Assembly (NCBI RefSeq): GCF_014253075.1
Contig: NZ_JACLZJ010000001.1
Coordinates: forward strand, 1,116,001 to 1,180,000
DNA length: 64,000 bases
From: Ochrobactrum sp. CM-21-5
Lineage (GTDB): Bacteria; Pseudomonadota; Alphaproteobacteria; Rhizobiales; Rhizobiaceae
Reading direction: 5' to 3'
Below, piece by piece: positions 26,713-35,538 of this stretch (position 1 is the first letter of the stretch; every line of letters begins with the position of its first letter). Position numbers and translations under genes: made by a program. A model generated the notes under the pieces. That model did no database searches, had not been told where the DNA came from, and saw only the letters and a program-made list of their open reading frames with translations.

Positions 26713-28827
26713 ATGAACCAGAACGCCACCATTTCCAATATCCGGGTCGGCCACTCGGCTTGTCCGCACGACTGTCCGTCTACGTGCGCGCTTGATGTCG
26801 ATCTGCTGGACGAGCGGACGATTGGCCGTGTACGCGGCGCAAAGGACAACAGCTACACTGCTGGTGTCATCTGCGCCAAGGTGGCCCGTTATGCGGAACG
26901 CGTGCATCACCCTGACCGGTTGAAACGCCCGCTGGTGCGGGCAGGCGGGAAGGGCGAGGGCAAATGGAAGGAAGCCTCATGGGAGGCTGCGCTTGATCTG
27001 ATTGCGGAACGCTTCGAGAAAGCGGAGCGCGACTACGGCAGCGAAAGCATCTGGCCTTTCTTCTATGCGGGCACGATGGGGCTGGTTCAGCGCGATTCCA
27101 TCCATCGCTTGCGCCATGCCAAGGGCTATTCGAACCAGTTCGACAGCTACTGCACGAATACGGCCTGGACAGGCTATTTCGCGGGAACGGGCAGTCTGAC
27201 CGGTCCAGATCCGCGAGAAATGGCGAAGGCCGATTGTGTTGTGATCTGGGGCACCAACGCCGCCGCCACACAGGTCAATGTGATGACCCATGCCGTGCGG
27301 GCGCGCAAGGAACGCGGTGCGAAGATCGTCGCCATTGATGTCTATGCCAATGCTACGGTGCGTCAGGCGGATATGGGCATTGTCCTGAAGCCGGGAACCG
27401 ACGGCGCTTTCGCCTGTGCCGTTATGCATGTACTCTTCCGCGACGGCCTTGCCGACCGTGCCTATCTGGAGCGCTATACCGACGATCCGAAAGGGCTGGA
27501 AGCGCACTTGCAAACCCGCACCCCTGAATGGGCGGCGGCGATTACCGGCCTGGCAGTCACGGAAATCGAGGCGTTTGCCCATCTCGTCGGCAAGACGAGG
27601 CGAACCTATTTCCGCCTTGGCTATGGTTTTACACGCCAGCGCAACGGTGCGGTGAATATGCATGCCGCCGCATCCGTTGCGTGCGTAACGGGCGCGTTTC
27701 AATATGAGGGCGGCGGCGCTTTTCATTCCAATTCGGGCATCTTCAGGATGGACAAGCGTGAAATCGAAGGACGCGCTTTCCAGAAAAACGGGATTCGCTA
27801 TCTCGACCAGTCGAAGATCGGGCGCATATTGACCGGAGATAACGAGGCGCTTTACGGCGGCCCGCCGGTTATGGCGCTTCTGGTCCAGAACACCAATCCG
27901 GTGAACGTGACGCCGGAACAACGTCTGGTACGTCAAGGCTTTGCACGTGAGGATCTGTTTGTTGCCGTGCATGAACAATTCATGACGGACACAGCCAAAA
28001 TGGCCGATGTGCTGCTGCCCGCCACGACATTTCTGGAACACGATGATATTTATCGCGGTGGCGGGCAGCAGCATGTAGTGCTGGGGCCGAAGGTGATAGA
28101 GCCATATGCGGATGCGCGCCCGAACATCTTCGTAATTAACGAGCTTGCCAGGCGCCTCGGCGTCGGACATCTGCCTGGCTTCGATCTTGATGAGCGCACG
28201 CTGATCGACAATATGAACGCAAACAGCGATCTGCCGCCCTTCGATGAACTGAAGGAAAAGCGGTTCATCGATATCCAGCCGCCTTTCGAGGAAGCGCACT
28301 ATCTCAATGGCTTCAAATGGCCGGATGGCAAGTACCGTTTCCGCCCCGACTGGACGGGTAGCCCATCACCGAACAAACCGCCCGAAATCATGGGGCTACA
28401 GGGGCCGTATCGATCAATTCCCGAATTTCCGGATTACTGGGAGGTGATTGAAGTTGCAGACGCGGAGCATCCGTTCCGCCTGACCACCTCGCCCGCCCAT
28501 AACTTCCTGAATTCCACGTTTGCCGAAACTGCCACGTCTCTAGCCAAGGAAATCAGGCCCGAACTGCTCATCCATCCCGATGATGCAGCAGAACTGGGCA
28601 TCGTAGACGGCGACCGGATCGAGATCGGTAACCACCGCGGTGAAGTCGTGCTTCATGCCGTGCTGCGCGCCGGTCAAAAGCGTGGCGTTGTGGTGTCGGA
28701 GGGTATTTTCCCGAATTCCGCGTTCGAGCGTGGCGAAGGCATCAACACACTCGTCGGTGCCGAATCTCCCGCGCCTTACGGCGGATTGGCTGTCCATGAC
28801 ATCAAAGTCTGGATAAGGAAATTATAG
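26713..28827 (+). CDS. Molybdopterin oxidoreductase (bis-MGD, [4Fe-4S])
   Basis: A 704-residue member of the DMSO-reductase superfamily. An N-terminal iron-sulfur site is formed by Cys17, Cys21, Cys25 and Cys54 (C-x3-C-x3-C-x28-C). Cys147 (FDSYCTNTAWTGYF) is at the place of the molybdenum ligand. The central domains (KADCVVIWGTNAAATQVNVM; LVQNTNPVNVTPEQRLV) and the C-terminal MopB-binding domain (FRLTTSPAHNFLNSTFAE; HPDDAAELGIVDGDRIEIGN) are complete. There is no Tat signal, so it is cytoplasmic. No iron-sulfur or membrane partner gene is adjacent; the substrate is unknown, and it should not be named formate dehydrogenase without evidence. Confidence 0.88.
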   Translation: MNQNATISNIRVGHSACPHDCPSTCALDVDLLDERTIGRVRGAKDNSYTAGVICAKVARYAERVHHPDRLKRPLVRAGGKGEGKWKEASWEAALDLIAERFEKAERDYGSESIWPFFYAGTMGLVQRDSIHRLRHAKGYSNQFDSYCTNTAWTGYFAGTGSLTGPDPREMAKADCVVIWGTNAAATQVNVMTHAVRARKERGAKIVAIDVYANATVRQADMGIVLKPGTDGAFACAVMHVLFRDGLADRAYLERYTDDPKGLEAHLQTRTPEWAAAITGLAVTEIEAFAHLVGKTRRTYFRLGYGFTRQRNGAVNMHAAASVACVTGAFQYEGGGAFHSNSGIFRMDKREIEGRAFQKNGIRYLDQSKIGRILTGDNEALYGGPPVMALLVQNTNPVNVTPEQRLVRQGFAREDLFVAVHEQFMTDTAKMADVLLPATTFLEHDDIYRGGGQQHVVLGPKVIEPYADARPNIFVINELARRLGVGHLPGFDLDERTLIDNMNANSDLPPFDELKEKRFIDIQPPFEEAHYLNGFKWPDGKYRFRPDWTGSPSPNKPPEIMGLQGPYRSIPEFPDYWEVIEVADAEHPFRLTTSPAHNFLNSTFAETATSLAKEIRPELLIHPDDAAELGIVDGDRIEIGNHRGEVVLHAVLRAGQKRGVVVSEGIFPNSAFERGEGINTLVGAESPAPYGGLAVHDIKVWIRKL

Positions 28828-28871
28828 CAATTTCCAAAAGCTTCTGATTTTGGAAGACATACGTGAAGAAT

Positions 28872-28913
28872 GGATAGGGCAGTTCCAACCTCCCGGTCTG
28901 AACTGCCCTATCC
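28872..28913 (-). terminator. Long hairpin between molybdoenzyme and DUF992 genes
   Basis: A perfect 14-base inverted repeat, GGATAGGGCAGTTC with a 14-base loop, lies 12 bases past the DUF992 stop in the convergent gap. On the minus strand it is followed by ATTCTTC, a weak U tract, so it is likely the DUF992 gene terminator and may also stabilise the end of the upstream message. Confidence 0.65.
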
Positions 28914-28924
28914 GAACTGCTTTA

Positions 28925-29449
28925 TCAGCCCGCGTAGTTCAGCTTGAGCTTGGAAACGCCCACAGCAGCATTCAGGCCCTTCTGGCCCTGAACGGAGATC
29001 GGCTGCAGGGAAATCGTCTTCCACGAACCGCCGGTCAGGATATTGGTGCCGAAACCTACGCCAATGGCCGCATTGGCGGACGCGCCAACATAACGCCCCT
29101 TGAGCGCCCCTTCCGGACGAACCGTCGGGGCCCATACGGCCCAGGCAATCGTGCCGCCGTTAATGAAGCCGATATCGACGCCAAGCTTGGTCATTGTGCC
29201 GGTGTAACGTTCCCACGATCCCCGACCCCGTACAGGCCTGAAGACGCAATCCACTTCCTGCTGGCTGCCGATGATGACACCGATCGCCGGAGAGATATCG
29301 CAGGTCAGCGTGCCGACTTCCGAACGCGGCTGAGTGCGACCGGCGGAGGGAGGGACCACATAGTCAGCCGCGATAGCCGGAGCCGTAACTGCAATGCCGG
29401 AAACGACGGCCATTGCCGAAAGGAAGGAAGTCGAAAAACGGAGAGACAT
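28925..29449 (-). CDS. DUF992 family secreted protein
   Basis: 174 residues with a cleaved signal peptide (AVVSGIAVTAPAIAADYV). The mature part has the DUF992 pattern: VGTLTCDISPAIGVIIGSQQ, CVFRPVRG, YTGTMTKLGVDIGF, LKGRYVGASANAAIGVGFG and SISLQP-like end strands. The family is widespread in Hyphomicrobiales and of unknown function, likely a small periplasmic beta-barrel-like protein. The ATG at 29449 was chosen because GAGGACAAG precedes it; an earlier ATG adds 15 residues before the signal peptide. Confidence 0.88.
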   Translation of the reverse strand: MSLRFSTSFLSAMAVVSGIAVTAPAIAADYVVPPSAGRTQPRSEVGTLTCDISPAIGVIIGSQQEVDCVFRPVRGRGSWERYTGTMTKLGVDIGFINGGTIAWAVWAPTVRPEGALKGRYVGASANAAIGVGFGTNILTGGSWKTISLQPISVQGQKGLNAAVGVSKLKLNYAG

Positions 29450-29576
29450 GATCTTGTCCTCTTCTTGAACAGATATTGAAAGAGACGCTTTCACGACTCT
29501 TAACGGGATTTGCCGAAGCAGGTTCCGTTACGAAGGGGAATTAGAGCTTTTTGTGGGAAGTTAAAGCTTCGTAAAC

Positions 29577-29607
29577 AAAAAAACCTGTGCGATCAACGTG
29601 ACGCACA
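29577..29607 (-). terminator. Terminator of purM-purN
   Basis: On the minus strand, TGTGCG and CGCACA form a stem with a 10-base loop, followed by GG and seven T. It lies just past the purN stop. Confidence 0.8.
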
Positions 29608-29625
29608 CGGAAAGGGCTAATCGTA

Positions 29626-30243
29626 TCAGGCGCTTATGACCATCGTTTCCATGGAGGATGCGGGGAGCTTCCCGCCGCTGGCAAATTGGCGCAGCGCGAG
29701 CGGATAAAGCTGATGCTCCGCCTTGAGAACACGCGTGGCGAGACTTTCCGCCGTGTCGCCATTGCAAACCGGCACCGCAGCCTGCGCAAGAACGGGGCCT
29801 TCATCCATGCCTTCCGTCACCAGATGCACTGTACATCCGGCAATCTTCATGCCCGCCTCAAGCGCGCGCTGGTGCGTGTGAAGTCCGGGAAACAGCGGCA
29901 GCAGGGAAGGATGGATATTGAGAATACGGCCTGCATAGGGTGCGATGAAGCGCCCGGACAGAAGTCGCATATAACCGGCCAGACAGATAATATCCGGCTT
30001 CAGAGCATCCAGACCGGCAAGGATCGCATCTTCATGCTCGTCCTTGGAAGCATAATCCTTGCGCTTGAATACCCGCGTCGCAATACCTGCGGCCTTAGCC
30101 TTTGCGAGGCCGCCAGCTTCGGCCTTGTCGGAGAAGACGGCCACTATTTTCGCCGGAAAATCGGGTGCCTGTGCAGCCCGGATCAGCGTCTCCATATTGG
30201 AGCCGCCGCCCGAAATGAAGATGACGACCCGCTTGCGGCTCAT
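29626..30243 (-). CDS. purN: Phosphoribosylglycinamide formyltransferase
   Basis: Third step of purine synthesis, using 10-formyltetrahydrofolate. Of 205 residues, [12 protein letters not shown] binds the phosphate and [12 protein letters not shown] contains the catalytic Asn and His; [18 protein letters not shown] carries the catalytic Asp. The start overlaps the purM stop by 4 bases (ATGA). PurN-type (folate-dependent) rather than PurT. Confidence 0.97.
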   Translation of the reverse strand: MSRKRVVIFISGGGSNMETLIRAAQAPDFPAKIVAVFSDKAEAGGLAKAKAAGIATRVFKRKDYASKDEHEDAILAGLDALKPDIICLAGYMRLLSGRFIAPYAGRILNIHPSLLPLFPGLHTHQRALEAGMKIAGCTVHLVTEGMDEGPVLAQAAVPVCNGDTAESLATRVLKAEHQLYPLALRQFASGGKLPASSMETMVISA

Positions 30244-31319
30244 AGCGTAAGCGTACCCTTGTAGATCACGCCATCCTTCTCGCGTTTGATCATGCGGCCC
30301 AGCGTGACGACTTTTTCGCCTTCGGACGCGAGTGCAGCCACGACTTCATCGACTTTGTCCGGCGTCACGACCGCGATCATGCCAATGCCGCAGTTGAATG
30401 TGCGCAGCATTTCTGTTGGTTCGACGCCGCCGGTCTCGGCGAGCCAGGAGAAGACGGGGGGCACGGCAATAGCCGGCAGATCGATTTCCGCGGCGAGACC
30501 TTCCGGCAGGACGCGCGGGATATTGTCGGGGAAACCGCCGCCGGTGATGTGTGCCAGAGCCTTGATACCATCAGATGCGCGGATGGCGGCAAGCAGGGGC
30601 TTCACATAGATGCGCGTTGGCGTCAAAAGCGCTTCGCCAAGCGTCGCGCCCGGCTGAAACGGAGCATCGGATTTCCAGCCGAGACCGGAAAGCTCGACGA
30701 TGCGGCGCACGAGCGAGAAACCGTTCGAATGAACGCCAGAGGAGGCGAGGCCGAGAATGACGTCGCCTTCCGATACGTCGCCGCGCGGCAGCAGGCGGCT
30801 GCGTTCGGCTGCGCCGACGGCAAAGCCTGCGAGATCGTAATCGCCATCGCGATACATGCCGGGCATTTCAGCCGTTTCGCCGCCGATGAGCGCGCAACCG
30901 GCTTGGCGACAGCCTTCGGCAATGCCGGAAACGATATCCACACCCTGATCGGGCGACAGCTTGCCGGTTGCAAAATAGTCGAGGAAGAAAAGCGGTTCTG
31001 CGCCCTGCACGACAAGGTCGTTCACGCACATCGCGACAAGATCGATGCCGACCGTGTCATGCTTGTCTGCGTCGATGGCGATCTTGAGCTTGGTGCCTAC
31101 GCCGTCATTGGCCGCGACAAGCACCGGATCGGTAAAGCCTGCGGCCTTGAGGTCAAACAGACCGCCGAAACCGCCAATCTCGCCATCCGCGCCAGGGCGG
31201 CGTGTCGAGCGCACGAGCGGCTTGATTTTTTCGACCATCAGGTTGCCGGCATCGATATCGACGCCTGCCTGCGCATAGGTCAGGCCGTTCTGGCCGGCGG
31301 GCTTGTTTTCCATGGTCAT
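30240..31319 (-). CDS. purM: Phosphoribosylformylglycinamidine cyclo-ligase
   Basis: ATP-dependent ring closure to aminoimidazole ribotide, fifth step of purine synthesis. 359 residues. Visible are [13 protein letters not shown] at the N-terminus, DGVGTK (72-77) that binds [29 protein letters not shown] and [15 protein letters not shown]. The ATG at 31319 has AGGAGC at the right distance; the frame stays open far upstream without any family similarity. Translation of purN is coupled to it. Divergent from the AI-2E family permease. Confidence 0.97.
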   Translation of the reverse strand: MTMENKPAGQNGLTYAQAGVDIDAGNLMVEKIKPLVRSTRRPGADGEIGGFGGLFDLKAAGFTDPVLVAANDGVGTKLKIAIDADKHDTVGIDLVAMCVNDLVVQGAEPLFFLDYFATGKLSPDQGVDIVSGIAEGCRQAGCALIGGETAEMPGMYRDGDYDLAGFAVGAAERSRLLPRGDVSEGDVILGLASSGVHSNGFSLVRRIVELSGLGWKSDAPFQPGATLGEALLTPTRIYVKPLLAAIRASDGIKALAHITGGGFPDNIPRVLPEGLAAEIDLPAIAVPPVFSWLAETGGVEPTEMLRTFNCGIGMIAVVTPDKVDEVVAALASEGEKVVTLGRMIKREKDGVIYKGTLTL

Positions 31320-31751
31320 GGCCTGCTCCTGAAACTGGGTGCTTACCCACGCTGCGGACTGTTTAAAGCATTTTGCATCCAAATGGAAACATTTGGCGTC
31401 GCACAAATGCGGTGAAAACAAATAGTTAAAGCATTTCCGGCAAAAGCGTGCAGCGGTTTTGCGTTTTTGGAAGTGCGATAAAACTAAGGATTTGGGCGCA
31501 ATGGCACGAGATCGCCCGCCCTGCAAGACCATGCAGCGGGAAAAGCGCAAAAGAGTGCTGGAATCTGTCGAAATTTTCGACGAGTTCGGCGAGCGGCCCG
31601 GCCCTGGCGGTTCTCCGCTTGCTTTTTGCCTAAACATTGCAATCCTGATCTACCGATCTACTTTTCTCATCAGCCTGCGATAAGATGTCGGTAACGCCGT
31701 CTTGATATGACGGCAGCCTTTATACGCAAGCCTCGCACAGAACGGATTCAT
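31320..31751. other. Divergent intergenic region purM / AI-2E permease
   Basis: 432 bases holding the promoters of purMN (leftward) and of the permease-hdaA-epimerase unit (rightward). It contains a copy of the intergenic repeat (31428-31486) in plus orientation. No purine-responsive riboswitch fold was recognised. Confidence 0.5.
31428..31486 (+). repeat. Intergenic repeat, diverged copy
   Basis: AAAGCATTTCCGGCAAAAGC followed by GCAGCGGTTTTGCG matches the core of the repeat seen at 11.6, 16.2 and 34.7 kb with few changes. Confidence 0.6.
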
Positions 31752-32993
31752 ATGGCCAAGAAACCGACGCCAACACGTCCAAGCACCAGCCGGACCATTC
31801 GCCAGTCGGAAGCCAAGAGGCGCGATGGCGACATTCATGTCAATGTCGAGGTCGGAGCGCTGACAGGTTCATCCGTTCGCCGTCAGGCGGTCTTCTGGAT
31901 CGGCGCGGTGGCGATTTTCGTGCTGTTTCTGGTGGTGTTCAGCTCGGTGCTGCTGCCGTTCGTGGCGGGTATGGCGCTGGCCTATTTTCTCGATCCGGTC
32001 GCGGACCGGCTTGAACGGTTCGGTTTGTCGCGCCTCGCAGCCACGATCGTCATCCTGCTGATTTTCCTTATGGCACTGGTGCTTGCCCTAATGATTATCG
32101 TGCCAATTCTGGCAACGCAGCTTGCTGATTTCATCTCCAAGCTGCCGGGCTACATAACCCAGTTGCAGTCGCTGCTTGCGAATGAGGATTCGCAATGGCT
32201 GAAGAAATATATCGGCATCGACAGCTCGGTCATTCAGCAAAACCTGAGTTCCCTGCTCCAGCAGGGCGCCGGTTTTCTATCCACGCTGCTCCAGTCCCTG
32301 TGGAATTCGGGGAAATCGCTGATCGACATTGCGGGGCTTTTCGTGGTCACGCCCGTCGTTGCATTCTATATGCTTCTCGACTGGGATCGTATGGTCAACA
32401 GCATCGATTCCTGGGTGCCGCGTGCGCAGCTTCACACTGTACGCCGCATCGCGCGCGAGATGAACGCTGCGGTCGCTGGTTTCATCCGCGGGCAGGGTAC
32501 GCTCTGCCTTATTCTTGGCACCTATTACGCTATCGGCCTCACGCTGACCGGCCTCAATTTCGGCCTGCTGATCGGCTTTTTCGCAGGGCTTATAAGCTTT
32601 ATTCCCTATATCGGGTCCTTCGTGGGGCTGGCGCTGGCGATCGGCGTTGCATTGGTCCAGTTCTGGCCCGACTGGATCATGATCTGCGCCGTTGCGGCAG
32701 TGTTCTTCCTCGGCCAGTTTGTGGAGGGAAATATCCTCCAGCCCAAGCTGGTCGGGTCTTCGGTCGGCTTGCATCCGGTTTGGCTGATGTTCGCGCTTTT
32801 TGCCTTCGGTTCCCTGTTCGGCTTCACTGGAATGCTGGTCGCGGTGCCTGCTGCAGCCGCCGTCGGGGTGCTTGTGCGATTTGCACTGAATAGCTATCTC
32901 AATTCTCCGATGTATGATCCTGCCTACCATCACCCCGGACATGATGCCGGGCCGCTGATCGAGGCAGGCGAAAATGCAGGCAAAGAGAAATGA
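31752..32993 (+). CDS. AI-2E family (PerM/TqsA) transporter
   Basis: Inner-membrane protein of 413 residues with about eight helices. A soluble N-terminal 35 residues are rich in Arg/Lys. The family core is visible in FVAGMALAYFLDPVADRLE, AGFIRGQGTLCLILGTYYAIG, ISFIPYIGSFVGLALAIGVA, GNILQPKLVGSSVGLHPVW and FALFAFGSLFGFTGMLVAVP. Despite the family name, most members are not autoinducer exporters; the substrate is unknown. The gene precedes hdaA by about 40 bases on the same strand, the usual arrangement in rhizobia and Brucella. Confidence 0.88.
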   Translation: MAKKPTPTRPSTSRTIRQSEAKRRDGDIHVNVEVGALTGSSVRRQAVFWIGAVAIFVLFLVVFSSVLLPFVAGMALAYFLDPVADRLERFGLSRLAATIVILLIFLMALVLALMIIVPILATQLADFISKLPGYITQLQSLLANEDSQWLKKYIGIDSSVIQQNLSSLLQQGAGFLSTLLQSLWNSGKSLIDIAGLFVVTPVVAFYMLLDWDRMVNSIDSWVPRAQLHTVRRIAREMNAAVAGFIRGQGTLCLILGTYYAIGLTLTGLNFGLLIGFFAGLISFIPYIGSFVGLALAIGVALVQFWPDWIMICAVAAVFFLGQFVEGNILQPKLVGSSVGLHPVWLMFALFAFGSLFGFTGMLVAVPAAAAVGVLVRFALNSYLNSPMYDPAYHHPGHDAGPLIEAGENAGKEK

Positions 32994-33032
32994 AACTGAA
33001 GCGTAACCGGGCAGGGTTCGCAGGAGTTGGCG

Positions 33033-33731
33033 ATGCGTGACGCACCGCGCCAGATTCCACTGAACCTTGAGCACCAGCCCGGCTATCACCGCGAGGATCT
33101 GATCGTTACAGGATCGAACCGTGCGGCTGTGGACCTTATTGATCGCTGGCCCAACTGGTTGTCGCCGGTAACGATCCTTGCCGGACCGACGGGTGCCGGC
33201 AAAACGCATCTGGCTGAAGTCTGGCGCACGCACACCGATGCACTGCTGGTCAATCCTGCCAGGATCACCGACGAAGCGGTGAATGGGGCTGCCGAACGGC
33301 CGGTATTGATCGATGATATTGGCGGAGCACTCTTCGACGAAACCGGCCTTTTCCATCTGATCAACAGCGTGCGCCAGAACGCTGCGCAAGGTGTTGGCCC
33401 GTCTCTCCTCATGACCTCGCGTCTGTGGCCCGCCAACTGGAATGTGAAACTGCCCGATCTGTCCTCGCGCCTCAAAGCGGCGACGGTGGTGGAAATTGCG
33501 GAACCGGACGATCTTTTACTCTCCGGTGTGATTCATAAGTTGTTCGCCGACCGTCAGGTGAGCGTTGAACCGCATGTGGTGACTTATCTTGTGAGCCGCA
33601 TCGAACGGTCGCTGCTCTCCGCCATTCAGATCGTTGATCGGCTGGATCGTGCGGCCTTGGAGCAAAAGACACGGATCACGCGCGCGCTTGCGGCGCAGGT
33701 GCTTGCGGGTATGGACCGCCGGGAGAGCTGA
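33033..33731 (+). CDS. hdaA: DnaA-related regulatory protein HdaA
   Basis: A 232-residue AAA+ protein of the Hda family, which with the sliding clamp promotes hydrolysis of DnaA-bound ATP and stops re-initiation. QIPLNL (7-12) is a clamp-binding motif at the expected place; the P-loop is GPTGAGKTH (51-59), the Walker B region PVLIDDIGG, and the sensor area LLMTSRLWPANW. There is no DnaA domain IV, which rules out DnaA itself. The ATG at 33033 has AGGAG before it; a TTG two codons upstream is the alternative. It is followed by an epimerase rather than ppk. Confidence 0.9.
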   Translation: MRDAPRQIPLNLEHQPGYHREDLIVTGSNRAAVDLIDRWPNWLSPVTILAGPTGAGKTHLAEVWRTHTDALLVNPARITDEAVNGAAERPVLIDDIGGALFDETGLFHLINSVRQNAAQGVGPSLLMTSRLWPANWNVKLPDLSSRLKAATVVEIAEPDDLLLSGVIHKLFADRQVSVEPHVVTYLVSRIERSLLSAIQIVDRLDRAALEQKTRITRALAAQVLAGMDRRES

Positions 33732-33744
33732 TGGTGCAGCACTG

Positions 33745-34611
33745 ATGAAGATTGCGGTTACAGGTGCAGGAGGCTTTATCGGAAGCGCAACGGTGCGTCA
33801 GCTGGAAAGGGAAGGGCATCAAGTCTCGTCTTTTTCCCGGCGCGATCTCGCCAATGCGGATTTCGCCGGTATGGATGCTGTCGTACATTGCGCGGCGCTT
33901 GCCCATCGCACCGGCGCTGAACGACCTGACGCTGATGCGTTCGATGCGATCAATCATCGCCTGACGGTCGAGCTGGCCGAAAAAGCCGGACGTGCCGGTG
34001 TTAGGCGCTTTGTCTTCGTATCGACCATTTACACTATCGCAGGCAACCCGTCGCCGCTGACGCCGGATATGCCGTTTGCTCCGCGTGATGACTATGGACG
34101 GGCAAAGGCGAGGGCGGAAGCAGCGCTGATCGCCATGAGCGATATCGAGATCGTCATTGCGCGGCCAGTGCTGGTTTATGGTCCCCATGCCCGCGCCAAT
34201 CTCAAGGCACTGATGAAACTGTGCGATAGTGCGATGCCGTTGCCGTTCGGTGCAGCGCGCAACAAACGCAGTTTCGTGTCATTGGAAAATGTCGCCCGCG
34301 CTCTGGCCTTTCTGAGTGAAGCGCCTGCCGCAAAAGTTGCAGGGCAGATATTTCACCTGTCTGAACCCCAGCCGCGTTCGACGTGTGAACTGGTGACGAA
34401 AGCCCGTATTGCGATGAAAAGGCCTGTCCGGCTTTTGGCCGTACCTCCCTTGTTGATGAAAACGGCACTCACCGCGATGGGCAGGAAAGGGCTTTATGAC
34501 CAGCTATACGGTGATCTGGTTGCCGACAGTTCGTCATTGATTGCAGCCGGTTTCGATTATTTGCCCGGCGACCCTCAACTGGAAGCAATGGCTCGGACGG
34601 CTCAGCCATAA
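33745..34611 (+). CDS. NAD-dependent epimerase/dehydratase (extended SDR)
   Basis: 288 residues with a Rossmann fold: GAGGFIGSATV (7-17) binds NAD(P), and DYGRAKARAEAAL carries the catalytic Tyr-x3-Lys. VIARPVLVYGPHARANLKAL and the C-terminal substrate half resemble UDP-sugar 4-epimerases and WbpP/GalE relatives used in surface polysaccharide synthesis. No sugar-transferase genes are nearby, so the substrate is not evident. It begins 13 bases after hdaA. Confidence 0.85.
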   Translation: MKIAVTGAGGFIGSATVRQLEREGHQVSSFSRRDLANADFAGMDAVVHCAALAHRTGAERPDADAFDAINHRLTVELAEKAGRAGVRRFVFVSTIYTIAGNPSPLTPDMPFAPRDDYGRAKARAEAALIAMSDIEIVIARPVLVYGPHARANLKALMKLCDSAMPLPFGAARNKRSFVSLENVARALAFLSEAPAAKVAGQIFHLSEPQPRSTCELVTKARIAMKRPVRLLAVPPLLMKTALTAMGRKGLYDQLYGDLVADSSSLIAAGFDYLPGDPQLEAMARTAQP

Positions 34612-34645
34612 CTGGAGCGTTAAACGAAATCGTCGGAGCCGTTCC

Positions 34646-34710
34646 AAGTTTTTGTTTTGGTGCATTATCCCGCGCAAACCCGCTGCGCATTTTTGCTGGA
34701 AATGCTCTAG
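34646..34710 (-). repeat. Intergenic repeat (minus orientation)
   Basis: On the minus strand it reads CTAGAGCATTTCCAGCAAAA, then a GC-rich middle and GGATAATGCACCAAAAC, the same two ends as the ndk-side copy. Its first TAG is the stop codon of the SH3 gene. Confidence 0.65.
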
Positions 34711-35465
34711 TTTTTCTCGCCCACGGCCTTCGGAGGCCGGATACGCTTTTCAGGCACGGCAGCGGCTTGCGGCTTCTTGGTCACCGATCCGGTAATCAGT
34801 GCTGCATTATCCGGCTTGTTGCGGCCGCCGATGAGCTGATCTTCGTGAACCCAGCCGATCATATTCGTCTTCGGCACGATGACCCGGTGCCAGCGGCCGG
34901 TTTTCCCGTAAGAGCGCATTTCACGCCCCTTTTCGACGGTACCGATGGCGGGAGATTTGTTCCACGCATTCTTATGAATCGTCAGTCGCGATTTCGCATA
35001 GATCACTGAAGGCGAGTGGGCTGGCGTGTTCACGCCGCGCGGCGGCAATGCGCGGGGCACTCCTGTTGGCGCTGAAACCTTGGTCTGACCGGACGGCCGC
35101 GGTGATTTTGCAGCTTGGACGGCAGCCTGTTGAACCGGCTTTGACGCCGCAGGAGCAACCGATGCTGAAGGACGCGGAACCGGACCCACGGCGGCGCCAT
35201 AATCTTTCGACGGCGCCCTGCTGACAGCAACTTCCTTGCTTTTGGGTTTTGCCGGTGCGGAAACGGTGGGCTTGGCCGTTGTCGGGCGCTGGAAGAGCGA
35301 TGAGATCGCCGCTTGCGGACTTTTGTGGTGAGCCGTCGCCCAAAGGCTGAAAGCGCCCAGTCCGAGAATGGCACCAAGTGCCAGCACTGGTACAAACGAC
35401 CCCGATCCGCTCTTACGCTTCGTGGAGCGCTTGGGCGCGCGGGAAGTCCGTTTCCTTGCAGCCAT
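34707..35465 (-). CDS. Membrane-anchored SH3-domain protein
   Basis: 252 residues. A basic N-terminus (RTSRAPKRSTKRKSGSG) precedes one membrane helix (FVPVLALGAILGLGAFSLWA), then a long Ala/Pro/Lys-rich linker (about residues 50-150) and a bacterial SH3-like domain (SRLTIHKNAWNKSPAIGTVE; GRWHRVIVPKTNMIGWVHED) ending near residue 215. The layout suggests a periplasmic domain tethered to the inner membrane, probably reaching the cell wall. Partner unknown. The stop codon is supplied by the adjoining repeat. Confidence 0.8.
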   Translation of the reverse strand: MAARKRTSRAPKRSTKRKSGSGSFVPVLALGAILGLGAFSLWATAHHKSPQAAISSLFQRPTTAKPTVSAPAKPKSKEVAVSRAPSKDYGAAVGPVPRPSASVAPAASKPVQQAAVQAAKSPRPSGQTKVSAPTGVPRALPPRGVNTPAHSPSVIYAKSRLTIHKNAWNKSPAIGTVEKGREMRSYGKTGRWHRVIVPKTNMIGWVHEDQLIGGRNKPDNAALITGSVTKKPQAAAVPEKRIRPPKAVGEKN

Positions 35466-35538
35466 TGTTTGTCCCCTATCCGAATCGCGACAGGAAGACT
35501 CTATTGGGTCTTCCTTCGCATTTCGTTACCGGGGATGG

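Noticed and set aside
26977-28299. 440-codon frame antisense to the molybdopterin oxidoreductase
   Set aside because: The plus-strand protein is complete with cofactor motifs; the antisense frame has none.
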